Of a stretch of 64,000 nt of DNA, positions 35,201 to 44,570 are shown one piece after another; the first letter of the stretch is position 1; the number at the start of each line of letters is the position of its first letter. The notes beneath the pieces are model-generated. The model had not been told where the DNA came from and searched no databases. It saw nothing but the letters and a program-made list of their open reading frames with translations. The DNA lies in assembly GCA_947396885.1 (NCBI GenBank), contig OX377205.1:99182428-99246427 (forward strand), written 5' to 3'. Position numbers and translations under genes: made by a program. Source of the stretch: Heligmosomoides polygyrus polygyrus. Taxonomy: Eukaryota; Nematoda; Chromadorea; Rhabditida; Heligmosomidae.

Positions 35201-36524
35201 TTTATAAATTATTAAGCAGGATGCTCACTTATCGGTACAGGTGAATTAAAACATTTCAAAGAAAGTGGTACTAAATTTTCACGACCTGAAAATATTCTAA
35301 CCGTCTTAGAAAATTTCTAGTTCAACGTGGAATGACCTCGTTTTGCTTTGGAAGATGTTCAGTTTGATTTCAAAATTATTAGGTTTGTTCAGAAGAGTGT
35401 CCAATTTGACGTCAAAAGTGTCCAATTTTATTTGAAACGTTTCAAAATTTTCATGAAAATGGTATTTCTCAAAATTAAAGAAACCCAATTCACTACTGTT
35501 GGTAGAAAGGTGCGTGCTTTATTGCTTGGACAGTGAAAATCGAAATGGATTCGGGTTTCGATTTACTGGATCATCAGGTTTGGAACTACGTTGTGGCCAC
35601 AAAATTCGTCTACAAAAGGGGATTTTCAAAACGATCTGCAAGGTGTACATCTGGATGAAGACGTCAACACGTTTTTCTGAGACACCACGTAGCTTCTCCT
35701 TCAGCTAAGAACATGCCAGACCAAACCTCGCTTTCTTCAATTCTTCCTTTTATCCTCTAAATTTAATGCCCGACAATCTGTCGATTCGATGAAGATCCCG
35801 ACTACGTCTGTTAGCCACCCCCAGCTACTTCCTCATCCTCGCTTACTCATCACTGACCTGACAGTCGTCACTCAAGCCGTCGGCAGTGTTGACGGAACTG
35901 CTGTTACACCATGCACCTTACCTCTGCACACTCACCCCCGCGACCCGAAATAATTGCGCCATTCATTTAGCACTTTGCTCTGATTTATGCACGGAGCAGT
36001 GGATGACTCCTCTTCTTGCATGCGAACTGCTGGGCGTGGCTCGATAGAGGGAGCTGCTGCACCCCTGACAAGCGCCGCCATGGCTGCAGCTACGAGGAGG
36101 GCTGACGAAGGGACCGTAGAGCTGCTCAGATGAGGATGAACTAATGAGGATTGCAGCGGATTGTCTGGGAATTGTCATCGGAGTTTCCAGGTTCCTTGCG
36201 GACCTCTTGGTAGATCAGTCAGTTTGAAGGGCGGAGATTAGGTTGTTGTTTGAATCCCACCATTTTGCCAGGCAACTTATGGGTTACGTAGCTCCCCAAT
36301 TCCGCTTGAAACCTTAAGCCGTCGGCGAAAAAACGTGAAAGGCAAAGGGGTAAGGCGGCGAACAGAATAACTAGTCACCAAAAGGTTACACTTACTTACA
36401 GGCGCTGATGAGCCTCTCCTTCCTGTTCATGTCGTCGAATCTCTACTCGGATCTCTGGCTCGGCTTATCGCTGAACGGTCGTGCCTATGCTACACTGGAC
36501 CACACCAAATATCTCGCCGCTTCG
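26218..36524 (+). CDS. Multi-pass membrane protein resembling SLC35 / drug-metabolite transporters, partial model
   Basis: Exons 26218-26406, 26462-26556 (or 26560), 26732-26851, 32163-32334, 32936-33060 and 36402-36524, all with GT/AG borders and in phase except 2 to 3. They encode about 250 residues with six or more hydrophobic segments: VLYFFALNVASGFML, FFTFWFMALLYALG, FAFTFSILALGKYLV, LFCAPLLAISRAVSLLT, LNTLALLVPALISYAN and ALMSLSFLFMSSNLY. The order around EQFCLYYTGLNTLALLVPAL and the final LDHTKYLAAS resembles SLC35-type nucleotide-sugar transporters, so transport of a small metabolite across Golgi/ER membranes is a guess. No start or stop codon is placed. Phase problem: exon 2's best donor (GTCAGT at 26557) leaves two bases while exon 3 needs none; a weaker GTTCCG at 26561 fits. 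The long fourth gap (26852-32162) contains the two peptide genes. Confidence 0.5.
26591..26728. repeat. Palindromic MITE-like element, GTTTATAC type, copy 3
   Basis: Ends TAAGGCCCCGTTTATACTTC / GAAGTATAAACGGGGCCTAA. It fills most of the intron before the exon at 26732, ending four bases before its first base. Confidence 0.92.
27203..27322. repeat. Palindromic MITE-like element, TTAGTGTGCACGCGACG type, copy 1
   Basis: Ends GTTTAGTGTGCACGCGACG / CGTCGCGCGCACACTAAC. The core has CATATCGATTTATCGCG and CGCGATCGATATGGGAG. Related copies are at 54963-55077 and, nested, at 38420-38523. Confidence 0.85.
27517..27600 (+). other. tRNA-like module (solitary)
   Basis: GGAGCGCAGCGGAAGTGACG then CTTCATGCGAG and a consensus B box GGTTCGATTC (27575-27584). 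The terminal GCGCAGC...GCTGCCGC pairing is partial. It could be a SINE head or a decayed tRNA gene. Confidence 0.4.
28819..28974 (-). CDS. Short secreted peptide precursor, copy 1 (51 residues)
   Basis: Single-exon frame, ATG at 28974, TAA at 28821-28819. Residues 1-18 (MRLWTVLIALAFLCGASS) are a classical signal peptide. The core GWEMDCDRPGCW contains a CxxPxC pair and is followed by GKKR, a dibasic cleavage site with a Gly that could allow C-terminal amidation of CW. The remaining 17 residues, SVESVTGVDAGAKHVKA, are nearly identical in the paralogue at 29582-29806. This is the architecture of a neuropeptide-like or other processed secreted peptide; the family is not recognised. A strong acceptor (TTTCCTACAG, ending at 29006) lies 31 bases before the ATG, a CATAAA box at 29159-29154, and AATAAA at 28638-28633. 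Unlike its paralogue it has no intron. Confidence 0.75.
   Translation of the reverse strand: MRLWTVLIALAFLCGASSGWEMDCDRPGCWGKKRSVESVTGVDAGAKHVKA
29153..29159 (-). promoter_or_regulatory. TATA-like box of peptide gene copy 1
   Basis: Mirror of the 29395 box, reading CATAAAA on the minus strand. Confidence 0.4.
29395..29401 (+). promoter_or_regulatory. TATA-like box of peptide gene copy 2
   Basis: GAGTATAAAACG lies about 150 bases before the downstream acceptor. The other arm has GAGCATAAAACG at the mirrored place, so the element is conserved between copies. Confidence 0.5.
29582..29806 (+). CDS. Short secreted peptide precursor, copy 2 (55 residues)
   Basis: Exons 29582-29638 and 29696-29806 join in phase (19 + 36 codons, TGA at 29804-29806). 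Signal peptide MHFWTVLIALCFLFVALTEA; core QFPDPSCRPPACVA, again with a CxxPxC pair; KRRR basic cleavage site; tail SVESVTGAHAAAKHVKA. The 57-base intron sits at the signal-peptide end with donor GTGAGC and acceptor TTTCAG. Promoter side: TATAAA at 29395-29400 and acceptor TTTCCTACAG at 29541-29550, both conserved with copy 1. The gene points away from copy 1, sharing a roughly 600-bp intergenic palindrome, so shared regulation is likely. Secreted or neuropeptide-like function is inferred from architecture only. The pair lies within an intron of the membrane-protein gene. Confidence 0.75.
30370..31010 (-). pseudogene. Degenerate mariner transposase
   Basis: The minus-strand frame 30980-30429 reads through mariner landmarks: NEWTTNELTPGQKLKRHDI, FLDGIVTCDEKWILHDNRRR (first catalytic Asp), PSLHPKKTMMTV, YKFLKTGETITAEKHC and EKQPALVSRRG. 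After that the frame is lost; in a neighbouring frame LLHDNERPQVS and YSADLSPTDYHFFKH carry the second and third catalytic Asp. The N-terminal third is missing or scrambled and no clean terminal repeats were found, so it is dead. It lies in the same long gap of the membrane-protein gene as the peptide pair. Confidence 0.8.
31398..31438. repeat. Short perfect hairpin
   Basis: GAAGTCCTCCCCTATGA and its inverse TCATAGGGGAGGACTTC surround TAGCT. It is isolated; no gene was found around it. Confidence 0.85.
33089..33578. repeat. 490-bp foldback element with internal tandem repeat
   Basis: Ends GGATCTATCCTAGTCCGG / CCGGACTAGGATAGATCC. Arms of about 95 bp include GACTTGGGACTTACCGAGCG and its inverse. 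The centre has GCGTGCTGACCACCGCTTGA plus GAACCAGGATATAACATGG twice in tandem (about 33276-33340 and 33353-33415). It lies 28 bases after the exon ending at 33060. Confidence 0.9.
34127..34365 (+). repeat. SINE-like dispersed repeat, copy 2
   Basis: GGGATGCGCCAGCGCATTC, TTTGAATGCGTATTTGGCC, TGACTTGCGGTGGCC, CCTTCCCAGACAAGTCTGG and ACCAATTCACCGACCCCG in order. It is the fullest copy of the repeat at 5430 and 53583. Confidence 0.6.
34860..35500. repeat. Dispersed repeat with GCGCCATGCA / TGCATGGCGC ends and GTGTCCAATTT motifs
   Basis: GATCGCGCCATGCATTC (34877) and GAGTGCATGGCGCAACC (35099) are inverted. Downstream GAGTGTCCAATTTGACGTC and AAGTGTCCAATTTTATTTG follow. The same succession, with diverged spacing, occurs at 17050-17890, 27945-28140 and in part at 44155-44220 and 60150-60245. 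Confidence 0.5.
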
Positions 36525-37560
36525 GTAAGTCACAGGGTTTTTGAAAAAAGTTCATTAAAAGGGTCAGAAGTGTTCTGTGAAACACAAGTTTCAGCAAATT
36601 GTTTATTAACATTACAATTGAAGTGACTCCAAACAGATGAATAAGCACTGCCACGCGGAATTAGGTAGATGATGGATGCGACCGAACACGATGAAGTCAC
36701 CTCAAACTTGGGTAATTAAACATTTATTTTAAATAAACAAATAACACGCGCGCGCGAACGAAACAACACATTAAAAGCATCGATGGCAATGCACTGTGAT
36801 GAGATAAGACAATAACATGCATAACGCAATGATAAACATAGAGGATACTTCGCAAACACAAATAGAGACCAAAATGATACGAATAGGAACAGCACCGATA
36901 TCATATAAGAGCTAAATGAAACATACATGTATAGAGTAACACACGAACAGGATATATGAGAGATAACAGGACATGAGCACGAGACAAATCGATTACAACA
37001 CTAGAACATGCAGGAATACAAAAGAGTACAATGAAAACAACGAACACAACAAATTATTAACACAATAAGAACCCCAAGGTACGTCCGTGACCAAGAAACA
37101 CGCGCAGAACGAAACCCCTCCTAACAACCCTTCCCGGACGCGCACAGTCGCTCGAATGACCGCAAGCCCATGAAGAAGGCTGGAACCGCTAATTCCTAGG
37201 AAGACTCTGAAAATCAGGAAACCCAGAGAAATAGCCCGGGGAAGGAGGAGACCCAGAGCGCGCACGGCAGTCGAAATGGGGCGCGGAATCCGTCAAAGGA
37301 GACGACTTCTCGTCAACAATAAGGAGCAATTTTAAATATTCCAAAAAGCCAAGTGTTGCCGGACTGAAGAAATACATAGAACTGCTGTTCACTCAACTGA
37401 AGGAACAAACTTTTTGATCCGACGCGTCTTCGAGACCTGGCTTGAACCGATGAACTCAGTTAACGAACAACATCAAAAGAATGAACAGAGAGTAGACCCG
37501 GAGAGAGAGAAGGCAAAAACCTTGAACCATTTTGGAACATTTCGCTGTCGAACGGATGGC
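36525..37560. other. Gap after the last placed membrane-protein exon; nothing firm
   Basis: A-rich minus-strand frames (36993-37265, 37189-37392) are open but low-complexity. Later exons of the membrane-protein gene, including its stop, should lie from here rightwards but were not identified; 39252-39300 (reads DPSCLLGSISLAFL then stop) is a possible last exon whose phase does not fit directly. Confidence 0.35.
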
Positions 37561-37563
37561 TGC

Positions 37564-37710
37564 ATAGGCGTATGTTATACTTCGGCGACGCTGTTGTCGA
37601 CGACGTCGGCGACAGTGTTACTCAGGCAGCTATGTACTGCGTAGCAGTCCGCGTAACAGTGTCGCCGACGTCGCCGACAACAGCGTCGCCGAAATATAAC
37701 ATTGGCCTTA
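37564..37710. repeat. Palindromic MITE-like element, GTTATACTTCGGCGACG type
   Basis: Ends AGGCGTATGTTATACTTCGG / CCGAAATATAACATTGGCC with arms CGACGCTGTTGTCG and GACGTCGGCGACAGTGTTAC and their inverses. Confidence 0.9.
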
Positions 37711-37995
37711 GACCACCGTCAACGAAAACTAATTCCACCAACCACATTTAAAATAAAAGAGCGTTGTCCGCTGCGTCTGCATATGTTAGGTCCCGTTCAT
37801 ATTCCGGACGCGACGACATGCGTAATGGTCAAATTGAGCGATCGCGTCTCTTGTTGTCGTTGGCGTGATTTATACTACAGATGCCGAGCAGTGTAGCGCT
37901 GTGAAATCTATTTACATCGATTGGGCGGAGCAGACGTACGATATTAATGGCTTTTCACAGTTTATATTTACGTCGCTGGTGGTGCCATGGTTGGC

Positions 37996-38328
37996 ATAGG
38001 CCTATGTTATACTCCCGCGGGAGCATCCGCGGGACATTCGCGGACGGAAGGTGCACTGCGGATGGTCGTCGTCGTCCCGGGACGGCTAGCGTAGCATTGG
38101 AGCGCGTTTCCCGCGCCGAACTTCATGGGACGACAGCCTTCCGCGGTGCACTGCACCGCGGACGGCTGCCGTCCCGCGGACGGGAAGTATAACAGCCCCC
38201 TCGTCGTCTGTCGGCGGCGATCCGCGGACGGCGGGTGTGGCGGGCCGCGACGAGTGGCCCGGCACGGGGTCCCGACACGATTTCCGCCCATCCGCGGATG
38301 CTCCCGCGGGAGTATAACATAGGCTATA
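37996..38328. repeat. 333-bp palindromic element, GTTATACTCCCGCGGGAG type
   Basis: Ends ATAGGCCTATGTTATACTCC / GGAGTATAACATAGGCTAT. Very GC-rich inner parts (CCGCGGACGG, GACGGCAGCCGTCCC) form further nested palindromes. Confidence 0.9.
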
Positions 38329-38334
38329 GACGGG

Positions 38335-38723
38335 ATTTATACTTCAGACCCTGGCGGCGCGGCGTTATGAAATCTATGTGCATCAACTGGGCTTCGCAAA
38401 CGATCGATAAGGAATCGTTTAGTGTGCACGTGATGCTATGGTAGGCTCCCACCTCGATCGCGCAACACGACGAGTCGATATGGAAGCTTATCATTCCATC
38501 GCGTCGCGTGTCCCGTGCACACTAAGGCCCCGTTTATACTTCGATGACGAGCGCCGCGACGCCAGGTATGGTGGCCGTATCGATTCAGCGACGCGATCAA
38601 TCAATTTCGTCACTTTACATGCCGTCGCGACGCTATGCCATGCGTAGTGGCCGAACTGATCAGTCGCGTCGCTCGTCAATTTGGTCACTTCACATGCATC
38701 GCGTCGCGCGTCGCGCGCACACT
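38335..38723. repeat. Nested palindromic MITE-like elements (TTTATAC and TTAGTGTGCACG types)
   Basis: 38335 GGGATTTATACTTC starts one element; 38420-38523 (TTTAGTGTGCACGTGATG ... GTGTCCCGTGCACACTAA) a second; 38523 AAGGCCCCGTTTATACTTCG a third whose right end has been replaced by CGCGCACACTAA. CGATCGCG/CGATCAATC cores recur. Confidence 0.65.
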
Positions 38724-39053
38724 AAAGACCCATGCACACTGCTGCGACACCGCGGCGCAGCAGGAGGAGCGACGGCCACCTCCGCGAAATCCGGCGGTCG
38801 CGGCGCGGTCGTGTTAGAACATCGTTATAGGCAACGGGACCGAGGTCCCAGTGTATGTCGCGCCGCTAGGAATGATTGGAACCATTCCAGCCTGCGGCAC
38901 TCAGCGCGCCGTCGCCGACGACAGCCGCCACGATAGCCGCAAAAGTGTCATACCTCCCTCTGCGGCACGTGTCGTTATGTCGCGCCGCGCCCGTTGCGGC
39001 CCTATCCTTCATCATGGCCGTGCCGCGCTGTCGCAGAAGTGTGCATGGGCCTT
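38724..39053. repeat. 330-bp palindromic element, CCATGCACACT type
   Basis: Ends AAGACCCATGCACACTGCTG / CAGAAGTGTGCATGGGCCTT. Inner GCGACACCGCGGCG and CGCCGCGCCCGTTGCGGC parts are GC-rich. Distant relatives start at 55078 (CATGCCTCCACACACTTCTG) and perhaps at 46085-46440. Confidence 0.75.
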
Positions 39054-39421
39054 AAACGACCCCTAAACGAATGATCGTGTTCATAAAGCCGCGCCGCTCC
39101 GCGATGTGAGTATAAATCCCGCCACACATATGGATTTTTCGCTCCACGCGGTGGCGTTCCACTTCATTTTACCTTATCGCCGTTATACTCTTCAAGCTTG
39201 TGGTCTCCTCAACCATGGGCGTCTGCGGATTCACCTAACGTCGGTTTCTGCAGTCGATCCCTCGTGTCTACTGGGTAGCATTTCGTTGGCTTTCCTGTAA
39301 GACTTTTTTGTCGAGGTACTTGTTCGTTCTACTTTTTGAATGCTACGTCTCATTTAGGCCTTTGAAGAAGGCGATTTTGTCGAAACGTCGACCAATAAAA
39401 GCATTTATCAATCAGCGTGGC

Positions 39422-39563
39422 TAAGGCCTTTGTTATACCACCGCTCTCCCCGAGCGACTGCTAATGATATGCTCCCATTTCGATTCCATCGCGCTGTCCG
39501 ATCGACATGGGAGCATATCATTAGGCGTCGCTTGGGGTGAGCGATGGTATAACAAAGGCCTAA
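39422..39563. repeat. Palindromic MITE-like element, GTTATACCACCGCTC type, copy 1
   Basis: Ends TAAGGCCTTTGTTATACCAC / TGGTATAACAAAGGCCTAA; arms CCCCGAGCGACTGCTAATGA and inverse; core TCCCATTTCGATTCCATCG. Directly followed by a GTTTATAC-type element. Confidence 0.92.
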
Positions 39564-39690
39564 AGGCCCGTTTATACTTCGACGCCGACCCACGCGACGC
39601 CACATATTGTGGCCACATTAACTGATCAGCCAATTTGGCTACAATACGTTGCGTTGCGTTGCTCGGCGTCGGAAGCATAAACGGGCCTTA
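39562..39690. repeat. Palindromic MITE-like element, GTTTATAC type, copy 4
   Basis: Ends AAAGGCCCGTTTATACTTCG / GGAAGCATAAACGGGCCTT. It abuts the preceding element so closely that both may share a TAA. Confidence 0.88.
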
Positions 39691-42063
39691 AATCACCATA
39701 ACAAACATCATTTTATTTCACTGCAAAAAATCGATCATTTTCAAGTCTATCTTACATACCTTAATTCCAGATTGGTCAGTGGCTTATCCAGAACATGGCT
39801 CATCCAAACGTTGTTGCGTTCGGTGGAAAGGTGCTGACGATCGCATGTCTCGCGAGAATCGCTGCTCGATCATAAACAACTTTTTTATTAATAAGAAGAC
39901 TACGACATCGCTATCGTCTGTTTTGACTGTTATTTTCTATTGTTCTTGTAAGTGTTATCAGTCTCACACTCGCTTGTATTCTTGAAAGCTGTCCGGAATG
40001 CATAAATGTCTCCACCATTGCTATTCTTTAGTATTTGGAAATGGGATGATCGTGCATGATGAAAAAATAAATCAAATCAAGTGCTCTGATATGAACTCTT
40101 ATATCATCCAAGCGGTATAAAAACACGAAGGTTGAGGGTGCCTTAATTGCCTTGTTCTCTCACTCAATCGGACAAGAGAGGCAGTTCAAGAAAGATACGA
40201 AGAAGCGAGGGTTATCCAGCACAGGGATAGCATTTATGTCGAGGTCACTTTTTATGGGGGTTCGTACTTCCTGAGTTACGGTAGCGGCCCGCCTCCGTCC
40301 CCGATTACGGTAGCGTGGCGTATTGTTGAGCCCGCCTTGGACGAGCTATAACGGATGAGCAGAGCAGACTGTGCTAGGCGGCGCAGTCTTTCTGTCGTAG
40401 AGTGGTGATTGAGAACTTTATTCGTTTTTTTGCCCTACTTTCTCTTTGCGTTTCTGGTATTCATGTGCTTTGAGGCGTTGGCTGACATCTGGGGTGGTGA
40501 AGGAGGATAAAAAAAATGTGCTGCCAGTTTTCAGTCGAATCAAACTAAGCACTTCCTCCAATTTAGATTTCCAAACGCAGCACAAAGCTGCTCGTCGAAG
40601 TGAGCTGTAGAATGAGGTGACGTTACTGGAGGAGAGTCACCTAAGGAGAATCGACTCACCACGCGAATCACCGCCCTAGAAATGACCCCTCCAAAGCAGT
40701 AATGCGCGCACTGCTCAACTCGCCTCATCTCGTAGGGAAATCTCGTCCGAGGCGGACACGGCACACGGACAGCCTTCGGTAGTCGAGCGCGTCGCTCTGC
40801 TTTCTACAGTAGTGGAAGACAACTAACGTAACGCACCCCTTTCTATGCATTGTGTTCTTGACAATGCACTTCTTATTTGATAGTTGAGACATGATGTGTT
40901 ATATTTCTGCGTAACGACTCTCTGATGATTGCTTTCCTTGAAGGAGGTGTGTGAGTAAAAGCGGTGGATGGCAGGCTTATTAGCAGAGAGCAGAACACAA
41001 CTTCTGAGACAAACTGAGCCTGGCTGAAGCCAAAAAGACTGCTGGACACAAGATTGGTTACTTAGGCCTTCTCATTGTCGTCCTTATGTGCGCTAATTTC
41101 CGCCAGATAAAAATTCAAACTGTTAGAGTATAAGCGGAAGAGCAAGGCACCGAATCAGGCAGACCCCTGAAACTCAGGGCTCAGTAGACACGGTCGACCC
41201 CGTGGATAGAAAACGCTCCACATGTAAGATAGGCGAGACGTAGGGTAGGAATCGATATAGGTGATGGCAAACGAGCCCCTGCGAGACAACCAAGGCGCGG
41301 GAAGCGAGTGAAGAGGAGAGCCCGCCAAGAGTGTTAAGGCCAGGTGGCCTATGGATCTTTTGGGGTGTTCAGGCTCTTAGTGAGCGAGTGGATTGGCTCT
41401 AGTGCTCTGAGTGAACGTGTACCGTCGGCCTTTGCTCCTGTGGCTCTTAGTGAGCAGAGTCAGTGTGTTTTTTCGCTTGCAGGGGACGCACATTCGTCCG
41501 GCTTCCTTAGTGGATCGCCGCGTATCCGTTCGGTTCTCCGCAATTGCGGTTCATTAATGGGTCGTATCTTAAGCTAGGTAGTGGTCGTCTTCTTCGTGGT
41601 TCTTCTTTGTCGTCAAGGATTCACTCGCATCTCAATTAGCGACTCGCCATCCTCTTCGTGACTTCTTGGTGCTGCTAAGGTGTGCGGGAGTGGTTCGTTT
41701 ACTACGTGGGATTTTGAACTAGAGGATTTTTGACTTCTGTTTGATTCCTGTCTACCCGTGCCAGCCCTTAAGTTTCTAGGGGTCTGACTGATTCGCGTCT
41801 TAGTCATTGTGTTATTGCATTGTTATTGTCTTTCCTTGCATTCTCTGTATAAAGTAGTGTTTGTTTGTTCTGCTGGCGTTTCGAACTTTCGTGTGTTTTA
41901 TCGCGATAAAACCTGTTCATCGAAGGTGTCGAGTGAAGGATCGCCGTGAAGTTCGGTTCTATCGATTAATCCCTAATATCATTTTATATTCCCGGCTCTT
42001 ACAAAACACATTGGGGCGGGAAACCCTACGCGCCGAACGGGGATTGTCATAATGTTGGGGGCA
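39691..42063. other. Intergenic, no supported gene
   Basis: No domain recognised. A short phrase GATTACGGTAGCG / GTTACGGTAGCGCGGG recurs at about 40300 and 43612. ORFs of up to 77 codons are unremarkable. Confidence 0.5.
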
Positions 42064-42480
42064 ACTTACTTACTTACTTGTTTAATTACTTACTTAACCC
42101 CCGTTATAGGTCATCAGGATTGAGAGCGGCCTCGAAGCCAGTAGATGCCGTGGAGTGGTGAGGGCCATGGGCAATATTCTGCCCTCTTCTTTTAATCAAT
42201 TCGTCTCGTACATGTTTTATCCACGTCTTTTTTACAGCAGCTCGCTGGATCTACCATTCTCTCGGTCTGGTACTCCTCAACAATTTCTTGGGTATACGTT
42301 GAGCTGCCATTCGACTTAGGTGCCCAAACCACTTAAGTCTACATTTTCTCCAAGTGAGATTTCGGATTCCACAGTGGGCTGGTTGCAGCACGAATTGCGG
42401 ATATTTTCATTCGTGATCCGATCACGAAGCGAGACGTTTAGTATTCGTCTGAGACACCACACTTGGAAGACCTACAGCTT
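42064..42480 (-). mobile_element. 3' end of an RTE-clade LINE with (AAGT)n tail
   Basis: On the minus strand the C-terminal end of an RTE reverse-transcriptase ORF is readable: LRRILNVSLRDRITNENIR, then after a frame change LKWFGHLSRMAAQRIPKKLL, AAVKKTWIKHVRDELIKRRG and TGFEAALNPDDL with stop at 42106-42104. One in-frame stop interrupts it (after RPREW). The 3' tail is a tetranucleotide run (AAGTAAGTAAGT in element sense, 42064-42097), as expected for RTE elements. It is 5'-truncated at about 42480. Confidence 0.85.
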
Positions 42481-42530
42481 TGGGGGTTGGGATCAGCTAG
42501 CTACAATAGCAGAGCTTCTCTGCCGTTCAA

Positions 42531-42688
42531 GGGCCGGATTCAGCAACGACTTACAGCAATTTAACGAAGAATATACAGCCTATATCCCCGATAGCGCGGC
42601 TCATCAAGCCATAGGTGAAACATTTCAGCCATCAGGGATTTCGGCTGTTTCTGATAAATTGCTGTAAGTCGTTGATGAATCCGGCCCC
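42531..42688. repeat. 165-200-bp palindromic MITE-like element, copy 3
   Basis: Ends GGGCCGGATTCAGCAACGAC / GTCGTTGATGAATCCGGCCC. The right arm is slightly shortened. Confidence 0.9.
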
Positions 42689-44375
42689 AGTCAAGTTGGT
42701 GTAGTTTCGAACTTGCGAGCAGTGGATGGAAGCCCACCGTTGATTGTTCGTGCACGGGTTTCGCTCCTCCACCAATGGGTCGTCAAATACCGTGGCAGGA
42801 GAGGCGATGGCGCCTGCTCCATAGACTTGGGCGGTTTTTAAAAATCGGTCTGTGCTGGAAAACAGGAAGCCAGCACTGGGCTCTGGGCTGGACTTACCAC
42901 ATGCCGGGAGACGCCCTTCCGCCTTACAGCAGGTGTGGCGGCTTTTTTCGAATTCTTCAGTGAATGGTGTTCACTGAAATCGACGGGGTAATCTGTTTTC
43001 ACGATGGAGATAAAAACGCCAGCGGCGAGAGGCAGACAGCAGCTACCAGACGCGTCAGACGGGATCCATTTGTCGTCGCGTAATAGATGGAGCACATCGA
43101 AGAGCACACTCGCTGCAGATACTCTTGCGAAATGTCGCTGAATCTTAGTGGACAATTAGTTAGCAAATGTTGTAATTAATTGAAGTCATAGCTTGGAAAT
43201 AGGCATGTGGAAGCTGGTGTAATTCTTCCCGATGTTTACTAAGCAATAATTTTGATGTCGTCGCTTTACTGCAAAGCTGAAAAATTATAGGCTGCGTTGT
43301 ACTTTTCTCAGTTATTTGTTTACAGCACATTATGTAATAAACCTTTTGAGAACTAATAGAGGAAACAGAAGGCATTGGAGGACAGGAGAGAAAGGGGAAC
43401 TCCGAGGAGAGCTGACGACATTTAGAGCTGCCGTAGGGCTCAGCAAGCTGACTCAGCAGGATGTAGAATTTCAGTCAACGTTGTCGACTCGCTGGGATGG
43501 CCGGAGAACACGTTCGCCTTGAAGACGAATTTATTTCCGGCCACTCGAGGCCAAGACAGACGTCGAATGAAAGGCTCATTACTGGGGACTCGCCTTATAT
43601 AGGCTTCGGGTTACGGTAGCGCGGGAAACGTTCGCGCGGGGACCTATAGCATACGAAATTCGAAAGTACAAAGGACAACTGGTACAGGCAATCAACACTA
43701 GGCATGGAGCATCTCTATCTTGACATTTCACACAAAGATGAATGGATGTTACAATCAAGAGTAGATTCTAGTTCTAAAATTAAAAAAAGAGTTTTCGTTA
43801 AGTTTTCGTTAATTCGTTAAATTTCATTGAAAAGTAGAATTAACTGGATACTGTTGTTTCAAAAAATGTCGGTGGAAGCGCTTTCTGTAGCATTCCCACT
43901 CCAAACAAAGCACGTCTGGAATTTAGCAGGTGATCTTCAAAGCAAAAACGAACGTTTTTAAATTAATCGAGACACTCTTTAGAATGATCGAAATAACTTT
44001 AGGGTTCAAAGTAGTGATCATTTTCATCGAAAATGTAAATCTCTGCAGCCTCAAAACGTCGAGGTCGCATTTGAATCCCCATAAACTTAGCGACGAAAAT
44101 GGTCTTAGGCTTATTTTAAGGTGTAGAAACTAGGAGTTCTTTAGTTTCAAGAAAAGATCGCGCCATACAATCGTACAGCAGGATGCGACTTTTATTTTAT
44201 TGATAGAGGAAATTCTGTAGAGGAAGATGAGCTTGAGTGAACGATACGATAGAAAAATTGTAGAAGGCAGACATATCTTCACTTTGTGGCTTCAAGCATA
44301 GCGTTGTCTATTTTTGCGATACACTGACAAGTTGCCAATTCTTAACATTCTGAAATATACTTCAACCCGTTCCTT

Positions 44376-44570
44376 CTCCTCTTCTTCTTCTTCTTCTTCT
44401 TCTTCAGCGTTTGTCTCGCATCGTGGCGGGGTCCGCTATTCTGGTGTCATGACGCCACCTTTCCGGATCCAGCGCTAGATCAGGGTAAACACCAGTAATC
44501 TTCAAGTCCGCATGTAACGTATCTAACCAGCGCTGCTTCGGGCGCCCTATATCTGCGTCAAAGTGGAGTA
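44376..44570 (-). mobile_element. 3' end of a second LINE with (GAA)n tail
   Basis: Minus strand reads GRPKQRWLDTLHADLKITGV then LDPERWRHDTRIADPATMRD, KR and stop (44406-44404), the typical end of RTE/CR1-like endonuclease-RT proteins. The element-sense tail is a GAA microsatellite (44376-44405). Everything 5' of about 44570 is missing. Confidence 0.75.

Noticed and set aside
39252..39300. Terminal exon of the membrane-protein gene (hydrophobic end, stop at 39300)
   Set aside because: Acceptor and hydrophobic content are suggestive, but the phase does not match the exon ending at 36524 and no bridging exon was found.
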